From Waltergamsia citrina (Eukaryota; Ascomycota; Sordariomycetes; Hypocreales; Bionectriaceae), in assembly GCA_022814615.1 (NCBI GenBank), contig JAKLNE010000072.1, positions 62,001 through 126,000 of the forward strand: 64,000 nucleotides of DNA. The letters are read 5' to 3'. This document shows positions 53,462 to 64,000 of this stretch, in pieces; the stretch's first letter is position 1, and each line of letters starts with the position of its first letter. The position numbers were made by a program, and so were the translations under genes. The notes under the pieces are model-generated. The model did not search any database, was not told the DNA's origin, and saw only the letters and a program-made list of their open reading frames with translations.

Positions 53462-54256
53462 GACCTAGAAATGTGCCTTATAGGTACTCGATATCGATAA
53501 CTGTACGATACATATATATAGAGCTGCAAATACGGAATGCATCGAGAATGCTTGCCTTCACTTCTAGATGCTCTGTTAGTTTGATTACTTGGTAAATTCC
53601 AGGCTCCGTGGTCCAACGTGCTTGTCTAAATACAACAGAGAGTTCATGTCATTTTTTTGATCTAGAGAGAAGTAAATATAGCTAATGCATAAGTTGACAT
53701 ACAAGCAAAAATATACGTAAATGCATTAATGTAAGCTATTGTTCTGCTAAGCCTATGACCGATGGTTTAGACAGAAAAGTTTCGTGGCAACTGAATTGGC
53801 AGCAGCTTACAGTAGTCTATAAGGCGAGCTCAGTTGAAGTGCTATAAAGACCCGTGAAATGAGGCGCTGATGCTGAGGAAATAACACTCTCTCCAGAATG
53901 CTAGGGACACGGCACTTTAGCCCTGCGCTTTTCTTTTTGATGCATGGTGTAGGACAGTCTGTTAGCAGCCTTATCTCAAGAAATGACACCAAGAACCTGA
54001 ATCCACAGTTTGAGTCTTTACTCTTCCGAGATTCGATAAACAACATGTTTCGCTACAATCCCTGTCCAATCTCATGTTCGCCAATGGCGACCGTGGTTGT
54101 CTGAGACTCTACCTTGCTGGCTGATAACTAATTATGATTGTATAACTAGGTCACTGGAACTTGAGAATATAAAGATAGTTCGTGTACGCATCAAGTGAAT
54201 AGTCAGTGCTACCGAGACCGTAATATGCCAACAAGATAGCTCAAGACCAAAGTTGC
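53462..54256. other. Intergenic between convergent genes
   Basis: AT-rich, especially 53640-53760. No gene, repeat or RNA was recognised. Confidence 0.4.
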
Positions 54257-55158
54257 TTAGACGCAGCGGCCTCCGTCGACCTATTTGTATTGAATGGGTA
54301 AGTCAATTGATAGTTTGGCGCTGGGTAACTCACTTCAAGATCGACACCAGTAATGAAATTTGCTTCTTCGCTGGCTAAGTAACAGCACGCGTTTGCAACG
54401 TCTGATGGCGTGGAGGGGCGCCCAATCGGAATTGTGGACACGAATGCCTTCCGGTTCTCTTCTGTATCTTCTTTCCCAATGAAAAGATGCGTCCTAGATG
54501 CATTAGAGAACACGTAATTATTCGTGACTATACAAGTGAAAAGTGCACTAGCCGATGTGAGCACTAAAAGCTTAGGTACTTACATGCCAGTGCTTCCTAC
54601 AACAGGAGAAACCGAGTTGAAACGAATTTTCTGGGGGCCGTACTCAACAGCCATAGTCTTAGTAGCGTTGATGACTGCGGCTTTGGAGGCGTTGTACCAC
54701 GTGAGCCCTGGCCTCGGTCTCGAACCGGCTGTTGAGGCTACTTGAATAAAACTTCCAGGTTTCTTTTCGCGGAGGAAATAAGGCAGTAGCACTTTTGTCG
54801 AGTAGAAGATACCCTTGAGATTAACCTTCAAGGTCATGTCGAACTCCTCCTCTGTAACCGACTCAGTAGCCTTGTTTGAGTATGATGCCCCAGCATTGTT
54901 TACAACAATGTCGAGACTTTTGAATTCATTGAGTACAGTTTGGAGAAGGGCTTCCCAATCCGCTGTGCTGGTCACGTCAGTGCGAGCGAAAAATGCCTTC
55001 GGACCAAGCTCCTTGGCCACATTCTGACCCTGTTCTTCAGAGAGGTCTGCGACAACTACATTTGCGCCCTCCGCCACAAATTTAGTCGCAATGCCTTTGC
55101 CGAAACCAGAGGCTGCACCCGTGACGATGGCTGTCTGTCCTTCAAGTCGGCCTGTCAT
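54257..55158 (-). CDS. Classical short-chain dehydrogenase/reductase
   Basis: Exons 55158-54584, 54493-54334 and 54280-54257 give 252 residues, the usual SDR size. Motifs: TGAASGFGKG (cofactor), Asp in VVVADLS (NAD preference), NNAG in DIVVNNAGAS, catalytic Ser in IQVASTAGS, and YNASK for the Tyr-Lys pair. SVSPVVGSTGM follows. The last eight codons (VDGGRCV plus stop) come from a separate exon and complete the standard FITGVDLEVDGG ending; reading through the intron would give an odd tail. Intron branch sites are CTCTAATG and TTGAC. The substrate is unknown. Neighbours do not define a pathway. Confidence 0.88.
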
Positions 55159-56051
55159 TTTCCCAGATCCAGGAGGCGACTTAAGTAAGTATTATTGAAT
55201 GTGAAAAAAGAAAAAAAAAAGGGATCAGAGTAGCTCAAGCTGGGGGACAACAGATGGGCTATCTGTTATAGCTCTTTCCTGAATTGATTAAATAGTGATC
55301 CGAAAGACAAGCTCTCTGTTGACTGTGTAATGCTGTTTAGAGTGTACAGCGAGGCGCCAGGTAGAACTTTATCCGACACCGGTCGCTCCACGTTTGTGTG
55401 ATACCCCGCACTCTGCCTAGATGATGTAGTTATCAGGCATTCGCGGGCGCCTTCGATGTAATCAAGATGAGGAGAGCCTGGACAGAGAGCTTGACCATCA
55501 AGTAGCAATTTCTCTCTTTTCTTCTTCTTCTTCTTTGTAGTAGAATAGCCTTTAACGAAATCAGACAAGAATGTTAACGAGAAATTGGACTATTACTACT
55601 CCGCTAACACGTGCGATAGTAGTAGCGTTTGCGTGCGCAAGGCCTTGTCCGTTGTAGATCTTGGAGCCGAAGATGCTTCAAATACCATCTGGTCCGACGA
55701 GAGTGAAATGAGCAATGTATAAACACCGGAATCGTTATTGATAAGAAAAAAACTTTTATCTGCTTCACGGCTGGTCGATCGAATGATCATTGCATGTATG
55801 TTATCAGTGCGGACGACTCACTGGGCAGCTCTTCGAACAAAACAAAACTGGATCTTGACGGCGATAAATCTGCAAGCGGTGGTTTGCTTAGGTTGCGTAG
55901 AAGTATAACGATCCTCTGCAGAGAATCTTACTTGAGCCGAATTGCTGGCCCTACTGATGTTACAGGACCCAGACATTTTGTTTCTTAATTGGGAATAAAA
56001 GGGGGACGCATCAAAAAAGTTCCTGAGATCATAGTTGATCCTAATGGTTAG
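55159..56051. other. Intergenic, no convincing gene
   Basis: Contains A- and TTC-rich runs (55206-55220, 55515-55533). A 64-codon frame on each strand lacks motifs. Confidence 0.4.
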
Positions 56052-56462
56052 CTTTACATTGTGTACTCTGCTAATGGTGGTTGTAACTCTAACTACTGTC
56101 TTGCGGATCTCCGCCGGAGGAAAGATGGTAACACGAAAAGGATTTGGGACCGGTTCAAGTCAAATAGCTGTCTGTTTGGCTCTCACCAAGATAACATGAT
56201 CGACGGTTGGGGTGCCACAACCTTCGTCGATGGACGAGGGCATCATACATTTGCGCTAGAGGATGGAGAAGCGGAGAACAGCCCTAAAGGTTCTAACCGA
56301 ATACCTCTTGTATTCCACGATGTGCCTAAGGGAACTGAGTATAAATGGAGCAAACGAAATTGGGACACCGGAATCTTCGTATTGTGGAGCAATACAAAGT
56401 ACGGTAGCGGAGGCGAGAATCCGCAAGAGGACACAGGGTATGGCTTTAAGTTCTTTGATTAA
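56052..56462 (+). CDS. Unknown coding segment, probably the last exon of a gene
   Basis: An open frame of 136 codons with good composition starts right after a splice-acceptor-like CTAATGGTTAG. It reads LYIVYSANGGCNSNYCLADL, then SCLFGSHQDNMIDGWGATT, GRGHHTFALEDGE, NRIPLVFHDVP and WDTGIFVLWSN, and ends GYGFKFFD. Cys/Trp/Gly-rich content suggests an extracellular fold. No in-frame ATG with sense is present at its start, and I could not find the upstream exon. A signal-peptide-like run (MVSFTLCTLLMVVVTL) begins at 56045 but in another frame. It may be a broken gene or an exon whose 5' part was not seen. Confidence 0.4.
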   Translation, partial: LYIVYSANGGCNSNYCLADLRRRKDGNTKRIWDRFKSNSCLFGSHQDNMIDGWGATTFVDGRGHHTFALEDGEAENSPKGSNRIPLVFHDVPKGTEYKWSKRNWDTGIFVLWSNTKYGSGGENPQEDTGYGFKFFD

Positions 56463-56617
56463 GGACATGGGAAGTCTTGATTATCCTCTTATACTATATT
56501 TGAGTATTTTCCTGTTTGTTCAGGGGTAACTGCAGGGGAAAGACGCCAGGTAATCAATATATCGAAGATTCTGGCATGGGTCGCTACACCGCTAAAGATG
56601 TGCTGCGCGTTTTAATA

Positions 56618-57889
56618 TCAAACGAGTCTCATCTTGGCAGATGCCTTTTTGATAGTGACCGGGTTATTTCCTGGGAGCTTATCCAGAGCACCGTTGAGAC
56701 CAACTTCCTCATCTGGTGGGGGTACCTCGGGATCTCTAGGCATGGCATGACCAGGTCCATCAGGTCCGACATTCAGACTGCAGTCTGCATCGTCCACGCC
56801 ATTGGGCCCGGTGCATGTGTCTAAGGCTCGGCCTAACCGAGTCTGATCCGTCCATCCATTAAGGAAATCGCCATGCAAACCGTAACCCGTAACTTCAATT
56901 CAGTCAGTGGCTGCTTGCAGTTTCAAAAGGATCTTCAGCTTTGCTTACCATCGCCCATGGAATAAACCCAGCGGTTGAAGTTCTGGACAGCCTTGGTATC
57001 GTAAAAGAATTCAAGGAATACCGAGAAGATAGCAACAGGGTGTGATGAAGGACAGACTCCTCCATTATAGTCGCCAATAGCTGGAAAGGCCATCTAAGGA
57101 CGCAGAAGTTCAGCACAGAAAACGCATAGGCTGCACCATTGACAGGGCTTACATGGCTCTTGTGGTCGCTGCTATCCAATTGCTCCCCGTCCCAGCAAGC
57201 CGGAAAGTACGTCTGGGCCCTCATTCGCTCGCATTGTTGAGTTGGCAACTCGTTAGTGTGTATGCTTGGGCCATCGGTCAAACAAACGTGCTCGATAGCT
57301 CGATGCTCCTTCTCCGAAGAATCGAATGTCCTACCCAGGTTAATCCACGTGCACTGCGATATAACGTCGGGTACATACCGTCGTGTGGGATCGCCCACAA
57401 CCATACGAAGGCCTTTTGGAGGGGCGACTGGACCCGGTGCGCCGTTGCAGTCCTGTCTGCCATCTTTGTAATCACAAGTACGGCCGAGGTAATACGCAGC
57501 CTGATGAGATGTTAGAGTTGGTCTGAGGCTTAATCTCCATCGTTGCTTACATTGCCTTGCATATTCACGAGCTCAAACTTTCCATCCTTTCGCTCATGAT
57601 ACAACTGAGGTTGCCAATAGTTGCTGTTGTCAAGAACCTTATCGCAGGTTGTAGCTTTAGCTGCAACGGCTTGTTCATTAGACTGCGACAACGCAAAAGC
57701 TGTTCCTCCTGTGACGATGTGGACGTGGGGAGAGATTTCGCCGGGAAAGACAATAGGGTCACCGCGTTGAATAGTCAAGGGCTGGCAGTTGACGGTGAAC
57801 TCGTCAGTCAACTGAGCCTGCCCAGGACGCGCGCAGGCGAGTAGCAGCACTGCCGCCAACGACAATTTCCCAGTAGATCTCATGAACAT
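56618..57889 (-). CDS. Secreted DUF1996 protein
   Basis: Four exons, 57889-57551, 57500-57153, 57093-56949 and 56892-56618, give 368 residues. A signal peptide covers about residues 1-26 (LSLAAVLLLACARPGQAQ). DUF1996 hallmarks appear in order: DPIVFPGEISPHVHIVTGG, TTCDKVLDNSNYWQPQLYH, PKGLRMVVGDPTRR, CERMRAQTYFPACWDG and LDSSDHKSHMAFPAIGDYNG. GVCPSSHPVAIFSVFLEFFY and GYGLHGDFLNGW follow. All introns are 50-59 nt with CTAAC or CTGAC branch sites, and the joins recover the family sequence exactly. Family knowledge: fungal secreted, often cell-wall or extracellular; some members are reported to act in wall or plant-material contexts, but no activity is firm. Confidence 0.88.
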
Positions 57890-58662
57890 GTCGTGCTCGT
57901 TGAAGGGTTGAGAAAACTGCTTCCCAGAGATCTCTGTGCCTCATGTTGAGACTACCAATGTCCTTAAGTAGACTTTCGAAGGTGCTCTTACTTCTGCATT
58001 CCCTTTCCATCTATCACCACGTTCTAGACCCATTTAGTAGTTCAGGCTAAAGGCTTAGTGCCTACAGAAATTCGCTACTCATGACAATTTTGATGCTGGT
58101 TTCTGAGCAGGGGCTTTGCAAGTGGGTATCTAGTAAGATTGCCAAGACCGACCGATGGACAGCTTACATCGCCAACTACCACAATTGGCAGCTCAGTAAG
58201 ATAATGCCTGCCAGTTCGAGATACCACTGAAACCCCCAGCTTTTATGGGTATACTTGATTTTAACACGCGAAATTAACTCTGGCTTGCTCTACTTAGATC
58301 TGGTGTACGGATATACCCTCGCGAGAAGAGTGTTGGGATAAAATAGAGCGTGCATAGCGCGACACGTAGTATCGCTAACGAGATCAGTGATTATATTCCA
58401 GAATTAAACTCCGGCTCAAAGAGTTGAAGTTTAGGTGCTTAATAGAGAAGAGTACAGCTTGTGTAAGGTAGTTAGGCATTTAATCCCAACCTCAATTTAA
58501 TTCTGACTAGACTAAGTACTATCCTAATAGGGATTATGGGTAAGATTTCAAGTGATATTATTATGTTGATAATTTCGGCAGCAAACTCTTCGTTGCAACG
58601 TATTAAGGCGTACGGCGGAAGATGAGCAAACAAACCCAAAGGTACTTCATCCCTAGGAGGAT
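57890..58662. other. AT-rich intergenic region
   Basis: Between two minus-strand genes. About 58240-58640 is strongly AT-rich with many TA steps, possibly RIP-affected, but no repeat partner was found in this window. Confidence 0.4.
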
Positions 58663-60358
58663 TTAGTTCCACCAAATGGCGCGCGAATTGCCACGGAACG
58701 ACTCCTGGCAGCACGCGTCCTTATTTGTGGTATTTTCGCTGACTAGAATCTTGACACGTAGATAACGACGAACAGGGAGCTCCTCGTAGTTGTGGTTGGT
58801 AATTTGCAAAATAACATGATGTTCAAATGCAAAGTCCTCGACCTGGGGCGTTGTGATTTTGACCTGCTTCCCAGTAGTATAGCCTCGGAAACCAGCATCA
58901 GTGGCCTCCCCTGGGGCAGATGTCTGGCCATCGCCGACCGCCTCAAGCTTAAGGTGCCACCACTCGTGGGACTTGGTGCGTGATCCACGTCCAGCCTCGA
59001 CGTACTGATACCACTCATAGGTAAGTTTCGAGTTGTCATTGGGGTTGTCCGGGTCGAAGGTGTCGCTGGCATCGAGGTAAATAATCTCTCCAGGGCGAGC
59101 GTTGAGGCGAATGGCATCAGGTCCGGCAGTGCCATTGATTTTTGGCACGGCAGGGTGAGTTCCGTTAGAAAATTCGGCGCTAACAGTCCACTGCATGCGA
59201 GTGGCCATGTCATTCTGGAAGTGGTCTCGCCAGCGAGCACAAGTCTCCTTGTTGCCAAGAACCGCCGTCTTGTTACTGGGCCCATCATAGAAGTAATCGA
59301 CGGTGTCGGTGAAAACACTGGACCGATCGTTAAGCTCGTGCCATCGCCCACCCCAGCCACCAGACTGAGGATGGTCTCGATCACCAAGACCGTTCTGAAT
59401 CAGGTACAAAAAAGTGGGCGTATCTCCCTCGATGCCATAAGGACGACGGGGATAGACGGCCCCAAGAGGGCCAATCTCGATGTACTTGGCGAGCCATTCA
59501 TGGTCAGTCTTATTGACGGAGTTATCCAAAAGACCCTCCCACATGCATCGCCAGGTAGCAAGCTGGTAATCGATGAAGCCGTGAAGAGAGACAATGTAGA
59601 AAATGTCGGGATAGGTGTAACGGATCCATTCACCACTGTCATCCTGGTCAGAAACAGCATAGACTCGAAGTCGAGAGCGAAGTGCCGCGAATTCTGCGTC
59701 GGTGACGTTCTCATCCTTCTCCAAATAGTTCAATGCCTGGGCAAGAGTGTTGGGTCCACCCCAGATGAGAACCCAAAGAGGCTCGAGTGACTCGCGGAGG
59801 CGCTCGATAAGGAGCTCGGCACCCTTACTGAGAGACTCGTCAAGAGCGACTAATCCAAAAGACTACACAGATGGATAAAATATTGGCAATTGTTGGTTCC
59901 TGAAGGGGTGGGGATCGTACCTTAGGCCCTGAAGTGACGAGCTTCAGCATGTCCTCGGCTGGAGTGTACTGATTCCATGGATGAACATGAATGTTGAGGT
60001 TGCTAACTACCTCAACGTAGGCCTGAATAATATGTTCAATATTCTCTGGGTGTGTCTCGTTCTGAAGATGCGTGGAGCTCGTGGCGCACAAAGCGCGGGT
60101 TTCAAACTCGTTTGAGTACAGTAGGTACCGGACGACCGACTGCTGATCATCCGGCTCGTTCAATATGTCTGTAAGAACAAATACGCGAGGCTTCTGATTG
60201 TCAGATACATAGGCTAGCTTGTACGGCACGTTTAAGTCGTCTTTGGCCGGTGAAGTGGCTTCACTAGGAGCCATAGAGTAGGTCTCGGACGAGGCCGGAG
60301 CACCAACAGCTATGGTAACGGACAAGCCGAGTAGACCGAGAGATGTATTGAGGCGCAT
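58663..60358 (-). CDS. DUF1593 protein (nucleoside-hydrolase-like, secreted)
   Basis: Exons 60358-59921 and 59862-58663 give 545 residues. A signal peptide spans about residues 1-20 (MRLNTSLGLLGLSVTIAVGA). From about residue 57, KPRVFVLTDILNEPDDQQS is the DUF1593 opening, with an Asp pattern reminiscent of the calcium site of inosine-uridine nucleoside hydrolases. ETRALCATSSTHLQNETHPE and SFGLVALDESLSKGAELLIE follow, then PLWVLIWGGPNTLAQAL. The C-terminal part (about 400-530) resembles an Ig-like or PKD-type module with LDASDTFDPDNPNDNSKLTY. Family knowledge: DUF1593 members are called cellulose-binding or sugar-binding and hydrolase-like; activity is unproven. It is next to a DUF1996 gene and a sugar carrier, so a catabolic setting is plausible. 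Confidence 0.87.
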
Positions 60359-61547
60359 TGTAAAGGTTGGCTACAGACACAATCCTGATCTACAAAGTCC
60401 AGCTGGAGAGAAAGCGGGTATACGGTGACATATTTATGCTTCTCTAAAAGATCGACTATGAGGTTAAGGTCTGCAGCATAAAGAGAAGATAGATCCGAGT
60501 GGTCACATACTCACCGCTCGCCTTTTCATTTCCGTCAATTCATTGAGATCGAGCAGGGTAGTGCTAGAAAGTGATATTGTACTCCACACATCGTGGTGTG
60601 TACCCCAGCTTCGTGGGAATGGTAGTATCAACATTCCGTGCGGGGCATCCCCAGACTCCCCACAAAGCTGATCCCAAACTAGTAGTTGCAAGCACCAAAG
60701 ATTATTTTATTGCCTCTTGAAGAAGCCAAAGTATGTGATTGAATTTGTAAATACCTCGCAAGGTAAATAAACAGAGGGTCAGGTAGAACACATAGTGATG
60801 CTCGCCAGCTCTGCATTTCCTGCCGTAGCACCACGATACAATGTGAGGGTCACGATAAAGCGAGCTATTCCCGTCAGTACACGAACCCCTTTCTTCCCAG
60901 TGATTGTGAGAGTTATAGAGATTCATGCGCAGTAATTATTAGCTATAGTATCAGGACAAACGAAATTAGATGTCGATGAAAATATCCCATTAGACAATTG
61001 CATCAAGCTAAATCGCTGCTAGGATAGAGCACCATAATACCATGTTGGGTAACTTTTAGCGTCGTCAGGAGTTCACTATGGCTAGCATGGCTAGTGGCTC
61101 GAATAGCCTTTTTGGGAAGTCGCACGACGCTCGTGAATTGTCGTGAAGTGCTAACCCCCATGACTCTCAAACCCCCAAGCGTTTACCCCAGCAACCCCGC
61201 CTTCACATCCCGACCTCCGCATCCTTACTGTGGAGATCGTTAAAGGCGACATTGCTAGTTTAGGATGTTCTAGGCGCTTTTGTAGGGGCTGCGAGTAATA
61301 TGTATCGCCGAAAATCAGGCTGAGATTAATCTCTTGTATCCTGTTTCTTCCCACTATGGAACATGGGAAAGTATTTTATCTTGGTCATATTCCAACCGTG
61401 AAGTGATGTGTCCAGAATTTTAGCAGCTTCACTCCATCGTTAATATTATTGTACCACTATCTTGGGCCATCATTCTGAGATCTAGTTTCCCAGGTTCTAA
61501 TCTTTCTATTTTACTTTGAGTCTCTGAGATGGGATAAGTCTCGCACA
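60359..61547. other. Divergent intergenic region, DUF1593 and MFS genes
   Basis: No gene is seen; a short stem (CCACACATCGTGGTGTG) occurs at about 60584-60600. This is the promoter space of both flanking genes, which may be co-regulated. Confidence 0.4.
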
Positions 61548-63506
61548 ATGGCAATCGAAACTACTGATCTGACAGCGGCGCAAGTTCGCACAAAAGTTGC
61601 CTCTAGAAACCGCTGGACCACCATCTGGACCAATCCGCGACTGATCTTCATCGCCTTCTTTGCCTCGTTAGCGTTTCCCCCTTGACCTTCGTCACAAGAC
61701 ATTGCTAAAGAATTTCTAGCTTCGGCGGTTTCGAATATGGCTACCAGCAAGGCGTCTTGGGCCAGTCCCTCGTTATGTACCGATTTGTCGACCACTTTCC
61801 CTCGGTCGTGCAATCTTCTAGTGCTAAGGGCTGGCTCACATCCGTTCTACAGCTTGGTGGAATTCTCGGCTCTCTGACGGCTGGTATTCTTGGCGAGGTC
61901 TTCTCCCGTAAATACACCATGTTCATGGCTTGCTGCTGGGTTGTTCTCGGCTCATACCTGTACATTGGCGCATCGCACCACAACCCTGCTTTGCTTTACG
62001 CGGGAAGGTTCTTTACTGGCCTTGGGGTTGGTACCTTTAGTGGTGTGGGGTGGGTATCACTTGCCTTTTCTACCTAACCTCACTGACTAATGGCATAATA
62101 GTCCTCTTTACAACGCAGAGATTGCACCCCCGGAGATGCGAGGCTTCATCGTCTCTTTTTACCAATTTGCTACTATCCTAGGCATCATGCTATCCTTCTG
62201 GATTGGATATGGAAGTAATTATATCGGTGGCACAGGGAGTTCACAATCAAACCTTGCTTGGATGCTTCCTTCTATTATTCAAGGTATCCCCGCCGGTATC
62301 CTTGCCCTTGGTATTTGGTGGTTGCCATTTTCTCCTCGCTGGTTGATCAAAAAAGGGCGTGACGAGGAGGCAATCAATGTTCTAAGCAAATTACGCAAGT
62401 TACCCGGAGACAGCGACATCCTTCAGATCGAGTACAGGGAGATTAAGGCCGAGTGCCTATTCGAGAGCAGAGCCTTCATTAAATCCTTTCCTCACCTAGC
62501 AGAGCGAGAGAAGCAGAGCGTCATAATGAGCGAGCTGGCCCAGTACTGGGACATTGTCCGCACCAAGGACAACCTTAAACGTGTCTGCACGGCGTGGTTG
62601 GTCATGTTCTGGCAACAGTGGTCTGGCATTGACGCAATCATCTACTACGCCTCCGAAGTCTTTGTGAGTCTTGGTCTCACTGGAGGTACTCAAGCGCTGC
62701 TTGCGACTGGTGTGACAGGTGTTTGTTTCTTCGTCGCTACACTCCCCGCTATGGCTGTAATTGATAAATGGGGCCGAAAGCCGATGCTTATCTGGGGAAG
62801 TGTGGTCATGTGGATTAGCATGGTTATTCCAGGTATTCTAGTCGCCAAGTTTCAACACGACTGGCCTAACAATCCGGCTGCTGCCTGGACATCGGTTGCC
62901 TTCATTTGGCTTTACGTGGCAGCCTTCGGTGCGACTTGGGGTCCGGTCTCGTGGACACTTGTTTCCGAAATCTTCCCTCTGTCTATTCGATCCAAAGGTG
63001 CATCTATTGGCGCATCTAGCAACTGGGTAAGTAAAATCTTCCAAGTCTAGAGGGCATGCATACACTTTTATGATTCTAAATTTTGACTTGGAATAGTTGA
63101 ACAACTTTGCCGTTGCATTTTATGTACCTTCTATGTTTGAAACCTTAGAATGGGGAACATATATTTTCTTCGCCGGATTCTTAGGTGTTAGCATTGCCTG
63201 GGTCTGGTTCTTCCTGGTGAGTAGCTACCTAAGCCCAATTGCTTGCTGAAGAGGCTTTGCATGCCCTACATGCTGACATAGAATCAATAGCCTGAAACTA
63301 TGGGCGCAACCCTGGAAGAAATGGATCATGTTTTCAAGAGTCGCACTGGGCATGAGGATAAGCTGATGCTTGAGGAGGCCCGCCGCGACGTAGGTATCAG
63401 CGTCGCACTGGAGGAGAATGCGGTGAAAGACGCTGCCCACGAGGACTCCAGCATAGTGGAACAAGCGCTCCATGCAGGTCACTACACTGAGCATAAAAGT
63501 AGTTAA
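61548..63506 (+). CDS. MFS sugar transporter, hexose/disaccharide-porter type
   Basis: Five exons, 61548-61666, 61720-62049, 62102-63026, 63097-63216 and 63291-63506, give 569 residues. Marks: FGGFEYGYQQGVLGQ in helix 1, LGGILGSLTAGILGEVFSRK, GRFFTGLGVGTFSGVGPLYN, AEIAPPEMRG, WLPFSPRWLIKKGRDEEA, FWQQWSGIDAIIYYASEVF, DKWGRKP, VSEIFPLSIRSKGASIGASS, and PETMGATLEEMD after helix 12. The acidic C-terminal tail is cytosolic. These are sugar-porter features; hexose, cellobiose/cellodextrin or nucleoside-sugar uptake are all possible. All four introns (52-74 nt) keep phase. It faces the DUF1593 gene across a shared promoter region. Confidence 0.9.
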
Positions 63507-64000
63507 GGAGATTTGGTAGGCTGGTGTTTCTGAGAGCTACGTTACTTGTGGGACATTTCTTCGTAGACTGTCTGATACTTTTCCCTTCTTCGACTTGGAA
63601 CTGGCATTGTGGCCACAATGCCTGCGTCATGTTAAGAATAGGTAAAGTCTTCAGGTAGGAACTTAATAACCTATAAAGGGCCTACAGTAGCTAGATCTTG
63701 AATTACTGTCTTGAACCAGAATTAGATTTAACTCTCTGCTGAGCATTCCCGTTGTATAGCAATCCGAATATCTATGACCTAGAAAGCCAGACATCTGTTG
63801 ACATTATTAAGCTTTATGTAGAGAACTAAGATAAAACCACAAGGTCAAAGAAGATCCTACAGGATTTCTGTTGGGTTTCCGGCCTGACAGACCGTTGTAT
63901 AGGATGTATTGTTGTCTACACAGCTGCTATTAGGTTATTAGATTATGGTCTACCCTCGGAATTTTCCTCCTAACCTATATCGCTGGATAAATTCATTCAT
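63507..64000. other. AT-rich end of the window, possible decayed repeat
   Basis: 3' flank of the MFS gene; after about 63,640 it becomes AT-rich with many TA steps and fragments of reading frame broken by stops. It may be a RIP-mutated repeat that continues past the window. No element was identified. Confidence 0.35.

Noticed and set aside
57153..57515. 120-codon plus-strand frame
   Set aside because: Antisense shadow of the DUF1996 exon 2.

Overview
The window is nuclear DNA of a filamentous ascomycete (Pezizomycotina), most likely a sordariomycete and perhaps Hypocreales. This rests on short GT-AG introns (about 45-100 nt) with CTAAC/CTGAC branch sites, purine-rich start contexts (ACCATGG, ACAATG), AT-rich spacers, and families typical of mould genomes: RTA1-like, PDR-type ABC, CipC, DUF3659/LEA, DUF1996 and DUF1593. 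All names come from reading the translations. No database search was run, and every spliced model was built by hand from splice signals, reading phase and family fit.

Layout. 0.6-8.6 kb: an RTA1-like membrane protein, a small unknown protein, a paraoxonase-like esterase, a hairpin-rich AT-rich spacer, a three-exon CCHC zinc-knuckle gene and an AlkB-like dioxygenase. 10-14.6 kb: a full-length PDR-type ABC transporter. 14.8-23.3 kb: a run of uncharacterised fungal genes, namely two proteins ending in a conserved LDLNLDIEI...HGDL motif, one protein of a LNWI(F/Y)VDK family, and two DUF3659 repeat proteins (the larger LEA-like). 23.8-26.6 kb: a histidine phosphatase with a PCNA-box-like tail, convergent with the EME1 nuclease subunit. 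27.3-27.9 kb: a CipC-like gene broken by two in-frame TAG codons. 30.7-36.1 kb: a very long N-terminal-motor kinesin. 36.7-43.7 kb: an alkyltransferase-like DNA-repair gene with a GC-AG intron, a sugar-type MFS carrier, an MDR oxidoreductase and a BCS1-like AAA ATPase. 44.4-47.3 kb: an M20 amidohydrolase and an SDR. 47.5-51 kb: a second divergent HGDL-motif/LNWI gene pair plus an unknown gene. 52-63.5 kb: a secretion and catabolism-flavoured stretch with a secreted DUF4185-like protein, an SDR, an unknown fragment, a secreted DUF1996 protein, a DUF1593 nucleoside-hydrolase-like protein and a hexose-type MFS carrier.

Most notable. A two-gene module, an HGDL-motif gene on the minus strand head-to-head with an LNWI-family gene on the plus strand, occurs twice about 32 kb apart. 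Members have diverged in sequence, but the LNWI genes share their intron position. A third HGDL-motif gene and two DUF3659 proteins lie beside the first copy. The function is unknown; the repeated arrangement suggests co-regulation or a joint role and is the best candidate here for an undescribed system. Other finds recovered only by splicing are the zinc-knuckle gene, the alkyltransferase-like gene, the CipC pseudogene and the third HGDL gene.

No tRNA, rRNA, CRISPR array or intact transposon was recognised. Several spacers (about 4.9-5.3, 58.0-58.6 and 63.6-64.0 kb) are AT-rich and could be RIP-decayed repeats, but no element could be named.
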